Shown piece by piece: positions 15,140 through 21,375 of a stretch of DNA of 21,375 bases. A program made the position numbers and the translations under genes. The stretch is from an uncultured Fibrobacter sp. (GTDB lineage: Bacteria > Fibrobacterota > Fibrobacteria > Fibrobacterales > Fibrobacteraceae): the NCBI RefSeq assembly GCF_937877005.1, contig NZ_CALEFV010000030.1, positions 1 to 21,375 on the forward strand, given 5' to 3'. The notes beneath the pieces were generated by a model that saw nothing but the letters and a program-made list of their open reading frames with translations, ran no database searches and was not told the origin of the DNA. Positions within the stretch are counted from its first letter, which is position 1, and every line of letters begins with the position of its first letter.

Positions 15140-15168
15140 TTGTAATAAATAAAAAAGTTATGTATATT
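15140..15168 (+). promoter_or_regulatory. predicted promoter of the second giant gene
   Basis: -35 TTGTAA (15140-15145), a 17-base spacer, -10 TATATT (15163-15168), placing the start near 15175 and a leader of about 47 bases. The inverted repeat ATGTA-TATTT-TACAT (15160-15174) spans the -10 and could be an operator. A lone TATAAT at 15119-15124 has no good -35. The rest of the gap 14990-15139 holds short inverted repeats (CCGTC/GACGG near 15047-15067, GTGA/TCAC at 15069-15082) but no gene. Confidence 0.5.
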
Positions 15169-15221
15169 TTACATAGTACAATTTGGAATAATTTTTTTTG
15201 GGCTTTGTCAGGGAGAACAAC

Positions 15222-18200
15222 ATGAAGCTTATGAAAAAATTTTTGAAGTCATTATTCATTAGCGCGGCGATTGTCGCGTCTGCACAGGCAGTTGAGGTAG
15301 CTCCGCTGTACTTTGTTGATGCCCAAGGGAACCGTATTGCGGCAGACCTGCAGCAGGAGTACTGGAATTATCTCGTCAAGTATAAACTGTTCGGGAACGA
15401 TTTTGTAAAGACCGGAAACCGCGTTATCATTCACGATGAATCGGGCTGGACCGGATCCAATGGTTATTTTAGCGCTGAACAACCGGATGGGCAGGGAGCG
15501 TCGGTTGGAACTCAGTTAGGTGGTCCCATTGTCGTTGCCGGGAAAATAACTACCGGAGATGGTTATAAGTTTACGACGGGTCCTATTCGTGGTGGTTCTT
15601 TTCAGTCTGGTCAGAACTGTAATAATTGTTATTATGCTGCTCCTATATGCTTGGATAACACATCGGTTACTGGTGGTGGAACGGCTGGATTCCAGGCTCA
15701 ACCAATTAGTAACTGTCCTGATCAGCCTTCTGCAAATACCGCTGTTAGCATTCCTCGTCTTGATTGGCCGGCTTCTCCGACTGTGGCTGATATTAAAATT
15801 AGTGCGAATAACGGTGAACAAAGAATCGTTGTGCCTGATCCCGTAGATGGGAGCAAGGCTCCTTATGACATGTACATGGATAGTATCCTTACGGGTATTG
15901 GCGGTACAGATGGTGCTAAAATTACAGTGAGTATGCCTGCAGGTGGTCGTGTGACACGTATCTTTGTACATCAGATACAGTTGGGAAACCATACTGTTAT
16001 TCAAATCGTTTATAGGACTCCGCAAGAGGATGGTTCTGTCGTTGAAGTCCCTGCTGAAAAGTATACGGGTAATTTGCTGTTCTATACAGATCATGACATA
16101 AACATTAAAAATACGGACAACAGTGACCTTCTGGGAACATATATTTCTACCGGAAGGATTTTCTTGCAGAGTAACATTAACTTTGCTGGGCAGTTGATTG
16201 CTAATGAACTGGTGGTTGGTAACGAATTTGATGGCACGAGCTTTGTTTTTGTTCCGATCGATCCGCCGGTCTTGGACTTGAAGCCCCAGGCCGATACTCC
16301 GCTTGAATTCCCTGAAAACGATTTGCTGGTAAAGGTTCCCATTGCGCTCGATACCCCCGCTCCGGCAGATGTGTTCATTGACTACTGCTTTGATTTGCAA
16401 AATTCGTCGGCGAAGGAAAGTGACTTTAAGCTGGAAGATGGATATTCGTATCCCAAATCGAAGGGCCATCTGTTCCCCATATGTGGGCAGGACATGGGCA
16501 AGGTGACAATCCTTAAAGATGCAAAAACTCCTGCAGATGCTCCTGATGTTAGCGTGTGGATTAATGTCGCTAAGGACGATTTGGTTGAAAGGCCGAATGA
16601 AACTCTTCGCTTGAAAATCACGAATATTTCTGGTGCCGTGTTGCCGGGCAATAAGTTGGATGGTTATTTCGACTTGATTATCGTCGATGCGAATGTTGAA
16701 CCGACTAGCGAAGACTTTGAAATCGTTGCAACGGAAGATGAAGTCTTTACATTTGATTCTTCCATGTTCAAGTATGAATCGGCCTTTGATAAGGTCAAAC
16801 AGGGCATCGTGATTATGTCGCTTCCCGAAAAGGGTTTCTTGCTGAGTAATGGCGACACGCTTACAAGCTCTGACTTGAATAAGTTTATTCCGATTAATGA
16901 AACGACAAACATAGATTTGCAATTCATTGCTGCAAAGGATGAATATGGAGTTTCTCCGGCTTATACCTCCTTTACTTTCAAAATGAAAGATGCGGATAAT
17001 GTAGTTTCCGAAAATCCTTACACTGTTACGGTTAAGGTAAATCCGGTGAACGACGCTCCCGTTGTTAATGATGCAACTTTCGAAGTTGTTGAAAACAGCA
17101 CTGAAATGGATGCCGTTCTCGAAGTGAAGGATGTTGACGACTCCAAATTTGATTTTGCCTTTGATGAAAGTGACGCCAACTACGAAGAAGTCAATTCTCT
17201 GTTCTCCATTGATAATTATGGCCGAATCCAAGTTAAAGATGGCGTTGTCTTGAACTTTGAGGCGAAGAACGAATATACGATCAAGGTCAAGGTGACCGAT
17301 CAGGCATCTACCACGGATGGTGCTGGTAAGGAAACTGTATCGGCTCAGGTGACGATCAAGATTCTTGATGACAATGAAAAGCCGGTCATTCGTGATACGA
17401 CTTTGTTTGTTGCCGAAAATGTTGCCCCGGAAGCGGAAGTGGGTAAGGTGACTGCAACAGATGAAGATACCTGGACGAAGTTTACCTATTCGTTGGCGGA
17501 TACGTCTGCTAGTGGTAAGGATCCTGTTGCAACCCTCTTTACCATTGATGGAAATGGTTTGATTCAGGTTGCTGAAGGCGCAGATCTCAATTATGAAGAA
17601 CGCAACGAATATACGATTTTGGCCATTGTGCACGACAATGGTATTGAAAAGGGCTTTGATAAGGACCTCTACGATACCGCAATCATCACAATCAAAATTA
17701 ACGATGTCAACGAAAATCCGAAATTCGACAATGTGAAGGATGAATACAATGTTGTCGAAAATACTCCGGTAACGAGCATCTTTGCGAATGTTCTTGTGTT
17801 TGACCCCGATGCAAAGGATGTCGGTAATCTTAATGTTTCCTTGACGGATAACAAGAAGGTTGAAAATGTTGTCAGTGCCGAAGACCTGTTCGATGTTGTT
17901 GTCGTTCCGTCTGCTAGTGCGGATTCTGTGGGATACGCCTATGTCAAGATTTCTGTCAAGAGCGCTATTGATTACGAAGCTCTGTATGCCGATCACTTCG
18001 ATGCTGATGCCCAAAAGGTTCTGTTTGATGTGACCTTGCATTTGGTGGACGAATCTGGTGTAGAAGTGACAGCTGTGACCAGGATTCGTGTGGATGACTC
18101 TAACGAAGCTCCGACGATTGAGGATGCTGAATTTGCGGTTGATGAAAATTCTACTGTGAATACCGAAGTCGGTGCCTTGAAGGTGACTGATCCGGATGCT

Positions 18201-21200
18201 TATAACGAGGCCTTCCGCGATCTGGTCTATAATATCGTTGACGAGGGAGTTCCTTTCGTAATGGATTCGAATAGGGTCCTGGTAAATGGAGAGCTGAACC
18301 ATGAAGTGACGACGACCTACACCTTCAAGGTGGCGGTTAAGGACAGAAATCTCGAAACCCTGACCGATACGGCTGATGTGATTGTTACGATTGTCAATGT
18401 GAATGAAAATCCGGATATTACCTGCAAGGCCGACGATGATAATTGTAATGGTCCGTTCTATGTCGATGAAAATTCCGCAACGGGTACTGAAATTCACTCC
18501 TTCGCGATTTCCGATGTGGATGCCGATGATGCCGGTAAGCTCACTGCCGCCCTTTCTGACAACGGAACGACGGGTGCCGACACGCTGTTCGATGTCGTTG
18601 TGAACGATGCGAATACGGAAGTAAGTATTGTCGTGAAGAATATTGCAACGCTTGACTACGAAAAGATCAACCCGACACACGAGGTTGTTATCACGGTCAT
18701 TGATGCGGCTGGCTTGACCGATACGCTTATCCGTACCATTCATGTGAATGACGTGAACGAAAAGCCGATTCTAGCCGACAAGAACTTTACGCCCGATGAA
18801 AATATCGTCGATGGCGATGTTGTCGGTGAAATGGTTGCCGATGAACCGGATACGAAGAATGAAGAATTCCGCCACTTGGAATACACCATCATTACGGAAA
18901 ATATGCCGTTTGCGATGGATACCAACAAGATTGTCGTGAGCGATGCAAGCTCGCTGAACTTTGAAACAAGCCCGGTATTTGAATTCGAGGTGGAAGTCAA
19001 GAACTGCGAAAAGAACGCGACGACCGGATTGTACACCGAAAAATGTCTTGCCGATACGGCCAATGTGAAGGTTTCGCTCCAGGATGTGAATGAAAAACCG
19101 GATATTGCCTGCAAGACTGGTGATGCTAATTGTAATGGTCCGTTCTATATCGATGAAAATTCCGAAACGGGTACCGAAATCCATACCTTCGCAATTTCCG
19201 ACGTGGATGCCGATGATACGGGCAAGCTCACGGTATCTCTTTCCGATAACGGAACGACGGGTGCCGATACGCTCTTTACTGTAAAGGTCAATGAAGCTAA
19301 TACGGAAGTGAGCATCGTTGTGCTGGACATCTCGAAACTGGATTTTGAAAAGATCAATCCGAAACATGAAGTTGTTCTTACGGTGACGGATGCCGCCGGC
19401 CTTACCGATACGCTTATTCGTACCATTTACGTGAATGACGTGAATGAAGCTCCGGTCATTGCCGATAATGCTTTTGAACCGGACGAGAATCTCAACAATG
19501 GCGATGTCGTGGGTGAGATGGTTGTCGATGAACCCGATACGAAGAATGAAGAATTCCGCCACCTGGATTACGCTGTCATTACGCCGGATATGCCGTTCGC
19601 GATGGATGGAAACAAAGTTATTGTGACGGACGCCACCAAGCTGGACTTTGAAACTTCTCCGGTGTTCACCTTCCAAGTGGAAGTCAAGAATTGCGAAAAG
19701 AATGCAACGACGGGTAAGTACACTGAAAAGTGCCTCGCCGATACGGCAGACGTGATCGTGACGCTCAAGGATGTGAACGAAAATCCGGATATCAAGTGCT
19801 TCGCTGGCGATACGAACTGCGACGGTCCGTATAATGTCAACGAAAATTCCAGGACCGGGTACGCCATTCATCCGTTCTCGATATCTGATGTGGATGCCGC
19901 CGATGCGGGCAAGCTTACGGCGATTCTTTCGGATAATTCGAAGACTGCTCCGACTGGAGCCGATAGCCTGTTCACGGTCAAACTGAGCGCTACGAATGAT
20001 TCCCTGTATATTGTGGTGAAGGATGGTTCGAAGCTTGACTATGAAAAGGTTAAATCGACACATGAGGTGCTTATTACGCTTTCTGATGCAGCTGGCCTTA
20101 CCGACACGCTCATTCGAACCATTCATGTGATCGACGTGAACGAAAAGCCGACTGTCAAGGATGCTGAATTCGCCGTGAATGAAAATTCCAAGAAGGGCGA
20201 TTCTGTCGGTGTCGTGGAAGCTAGCGATCCGGATGTACTGAATCCCAATTTCGGTACGCTCTATTACTCTCTGCTCGATTCTACCGTCGGAGCCGCAGAA
20301 CTCTTTGATATCGATGGTAGCGGTAAGATTACTGTTGCAGAAAATGCAAACCTCAACTATGAAACGGATTCCGTTTACTACGTAAAGGTTCGCGTGACGG
20401 ATAAGGAACTTTCTGATACAGCAACCGTGAAGATTACGCTTAAGGATGTGAGCGAAAAGCCGAAGATCATTATCGACGACGATGACGATGGTGAAGATGA
20501 TTCCGACTCCATCTGCGTTGCTCATTGTGATACGACTGGCCGCGGCTCTGACCCGAGCGATCCGGAATCCAAGAAGACCCTTACGGTTGCCGTGAATGAA
20601 AATTCTCCGACCAATACGGAGGTGTTCAGCTATGTCGTCGATGACGAAGACCTAGGTGAAGTTGGAATGCTTAGCGTTTCCTTGAAGGACGAAAGAAATT
20701 CTGGAACGGATTCTCTCTTCAAGATTGAAATGAAGAAGGTCGACGAAAAGTGGAAGGTTGTCGTTTCTGTCAAAGATGGCGACAAGCTTGATTACGAAAA
20801 GATTGATCCGAGGCATGAAGTGACCGTTATTGTGACTGATCCGAATGGCTTGCAGGATTCTATCCGCCGTGTCATTGAAGTCCGTGATGTGAATGAAGCT
20901 CCGACCTTCGTAACCTGGCCGTTCGAATTTACGGAACATAATGAACCCAATGTCGTTGTCGGACATGTTGAACATGGTGAAGATGTCGATACCATGGCAA
21001 TCTCCGGCGTGAAGACTCCTGACTTCTATATCCACGATCAGTTCAAGTTGACTGGCGGTGCCAATGGTGCTGACACATTGTTCACTCTGTTGCCGAATGG
21101 CGACCTTGTTGCGAACAAGAGGTTCGACTTCGAAACGGATCCGCATGAATATGCCATCTACATTACCCTGAGCGATACGCTGATGCCGGATCTCACTGAG

Positions 21201-21375
21201 ACTGATACGGTGTGGATTACTCTTCTCGACAAGAACGAAACTCCGTGGATCGAAACGGAAACGGTTGATGTCGATGAAAACGTGAAGAAGGGGACTGTTG
21301 TCGATACAGTCAAGGCTGATGATTACGACCTGTACGACACCGTGCTGACCTTTACGCTTGTCGAAGACCATAGCG
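15222..21375 (+). CDS. second giant exported cadherin-repeat protein, putative surface adhesin (3' end outside window)
   Basis: Open for 2051 codons to the window edge. The ATG at 15222 follows GGGAG by six bases. A signal peptide (1-23) is followed by a module homologous to that of the upstream protein: VAPLYF, DLQQEYW, KYKLFG, then MPAGGRVTRIF, AGQLIANEL and VPIDPP (to about 348). A Calx-beta-like domain (about 350-490) keeps the shared phrase SGAVLPGN; a cadherin-like tandem domain (503-613) ends VNDAP. At least 13 cadherin repeats follow, with boundaries near 614, 722, 834, 965, 1065, 1183, 1294, 1412, 1523, 1644, an acidic linker (1748-1785), 1895 and 2009. Linkers are mostly DVNExP. Repeats from 1065 to 1643 alternate between two types, each with a cysteine pair. 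It lies after its own promoter, with the first giant gene terminated upstream. Probable role: calcium-dependent surface adhesion. Confidence 0.88.
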   Translation, partial: MKLMKKFLKSLFISAAIVASAQAVEVAPLYFVDAQGNRIAADLQQEYWNYLVKYKLFGNDFVKTGNRVIIHDESGWTGSNGYFSAEQPDGQGASVGTQLGGPIVVAGKITTGDGYKFTTGPIRGGSFQSGQNCNNCYYAAPICLDNTSVTGGGTAGFQAQPISNCPDQPSANTAVSIPRLDWPASPTVADIKISANNGEQRIVVPDPVDGSKAPYDMYMDSILTGIGGTDGAKITVSMPAGGRVTRIFVHQIQLGNHTVIQIVYRTPQEDGSVVEVPAEKYTGNLLFYTDHDINIKNTDNSDLLGTYISTGRIFLQSNINFAGQLIANELVVGNEFDGTSFVFVPIDPPVLDLKPQADTPLEFPENDLLVKVPIALDTPAPADVFIDYCFDLQNSSAKESDFKLEDGYSYPKSKGHLFPICGQDMGKVTILKDAKTPADAPDVSVWINVAKDDLVERPNETLRLKITNISGAVLPGNKLDGYFDLIIVDANVEPTSEDFEIVATEDEVFTFDSSMFKYESAFDKVKQGIVIMSLPEKGFLLSNGDTLTSSDLNKFIPINETTNIDLQFIAAKDEYGVSPAYTSFTFKMKDADNVVSENPYTVTVKVNPVNDAPVVNDATFEVVENSTEMDAVLEVKDVDDSKFDFAFDESDANYEEVNSLFSIDNYGRIQVKDGVVLNFEAKNEYTIKVKVTDQASTTDGAGKETVSAQVTIKILDDNEKPVIRDTTLFVAENVAPEAEVGKVTATDEDTWTKFTYSLADTSASGKDPVATLFTIDGNGLIQVAEGADLNYEERNEYTILAIVHDNGIEKGFDKDLYDTAIITIKINDVNENPKFDNVKDEYNVVENTPVTSIFANVLVFDPDAKDVGNLNVSLTDNKKVENVVSAEDLFDVVVVPSASADSVGYAYVKISVKSAIDYEALYADHFDADAQKVLFDVTLHLVDESGVEVTAVTRIRVDDSNEAPTIEDAEFAVDENSTVNTEVGALKVTDPDAYNEAFRDLVYNIVDEGVPFVMDSNRVLVNGELNHEVTTTYTFKVAVKDRNLETLTDTADVIVTIVNVNENPDITCKADDDNCNGPFYVDENSATGTEIHSFAISDVDADDAGKLTAALSDNGTTGADTLFDVVVNDANTEVSIVVKNIATLDYEKINPTHEVVITVIDAAGLTDTLIRTIHVNDVNEKPILADKNFTPDENIVDGDVVGEMVADEPDTKNEEFRHLEYTIITENMPFAMDTNKIVVSDASSLNFETSPVFEFEVEVKNCEKNATTGLYTEKCLADTANVKVSLQDVNEKPDIACKTGDANCNGPFYIDENSETGTEIHTFAISDVDADDTGKLTVSLSDNGTTGADTLFTVKVNEANTEVSIVVLDISKLDFEKINPKHEVVLTVTDAAGLTDTLIRTIYVNDVNEAPVIADNAFEPDENLNNGDVVGEMVVDEPDTKNEEFRHLDYAVITPDMPFAMDGNKVIVTDATKLDFETSPVFTFQVEVKNCEKNATTGKYTEKCLADTADVIVTLKDVNENPDIKCFAGDTNCDGPYNVNENSRTGYAIHPFSISDVDAADAGKLTAILSDNSKTAPTGADSLFTVKLSATNDSLYIVVKDGSKLDYEKVKSTHEVLITLSDAAGLTDTLIRTIHVIDVNEKPTVKDAEFAVNENSKKGDSVGVVEASDPDVLNPNFGTLYYSLLDSTVGAAELFDIDGSGKITVAENANLNYETDSVYYVKVRVTDKELSDTATVKITLKDVSEKPKIIIDDDDDGEDDSDSICVAHCDTTGRGSDPSDPESKKTLTVAVNENSPTNTEVFSYVVDDEDLGEVGMLSVSLKDERNSGTDSLFKIEMKKVDEKWKVVVSVKDGDKLDYEKIDPRHEVTVIVTDPNGLQDSIRRVIEVRDVNEAPTFVTWPFEFTEHNEPNVVVGHVEHGEDVDTMAISGVKTPDFYIHDQFKLTGGANGADTLFTLLPNGDLVANKRFDFETDPHEYAIYITLSDTLMPDLTETDTVWITLLDKNETPWIETETVDVDENVKKGTVVDTVKADDYDLYDTVLTFTLVEDHS
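18414..20150 (+). repeat. 687-bp two-domain supermodule repeated in tandem, plus a third first half
   Basis: Type A units (18414-18767, 19101-19454, 19788-20150) begin DI-C-N-C-GP and encode 118, 118 and 121 residues. Type B units (18768-19100, 19455-19787) encode 111 residues each and carry NCEKNATTG followed by EKC. A plus B is 687 bp both times. The DNA is close between copies, so this is a recent duplication of a pair of domains. Confidence 0.9.

Noticed and set aside
15516..18743. Very long open frame (1075 codons) on the minus strand opposite the second giant gene
   Set aside because: The plus strand is in frame with a signal peptide, ribosome binding site and cadherin repeats. The antisense frame has no domain and stays open because the plus frame rarely uses the codons that would give stops opposite.
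18771..20525. 584-codon minus-strand frame in the same gene
   Set aside because: Same reason; the sequence reflects the repeated cadherin DNA in reverse, with repeated low-complexity phrases and no start signal.

Overview
The window looks like a chromosomal segment of a Fibrobacter-type bacterium (Fibrobacterota). The reasons are a coding GC content near 50% with AT-rich intergenic DNA, a site in front of recA that fits the unusual LexA box described for Fibrobacter succinogenes, Gram-negative envelope genes, and two giant exported cadherin-repeat proteins. The assignment is an inference from sequence character, not from a database match.

Positions 1-8330 are housekeeping and envelope genes, mostly on the minus strand. 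From left to right they are the start of murD (cut by the window edge), a small cysteine-rich lipoprotein overlapping it, tRNA-Leu(GAG), secG, tpiA, a BamE-like lipoprotein, a plus-strand outer-membrane-type protein that overlaps tail-to-tail with a minus-strand exported protein, recA, cinA/pncC, a plus-strand exported membrane protein with a duplicated DUF5683-like half, and a histidine phosphatase. tpiA, secG and the Leu tRNA probably form one transcription unit. cinA and recA are adjacent, and a recA promoter with a LexA-like box lies at the end of cinA.

Positions 8329-8467 hold a bacterial small SRP RNA (4.5S, ffs) on the minus strand with its own promoter. Its terminator runs straight into the start codon of the histidine phosphatase gene, whose likely Shine-Dalgarno sequence lies inside the last helix of the RNA.

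Positions 8635-21375 are two tandem plus-strand genes for giant exported proteins. The first has 2097 residues. The second is open for 2051 residues and runs off the window. Both have a signal peptide, the same N-terminal module beginning with the motif VAPLYF, a Calx-beta-like domain and a cadherin-like tandem domain, followed by long arrays of cadherin repeats with DxNE/xP linkers. The first contains six consecutive units of exactly 306 bp. The second contains a two-domain supermodule of exactly 687 bp repeated in tandem. These proteins are most likely calcium-stiffened surface adhesins or surface-layer stalks, and the pair is the most distinctive accessory feature here. Their biological role cannot be read from sequence alone.
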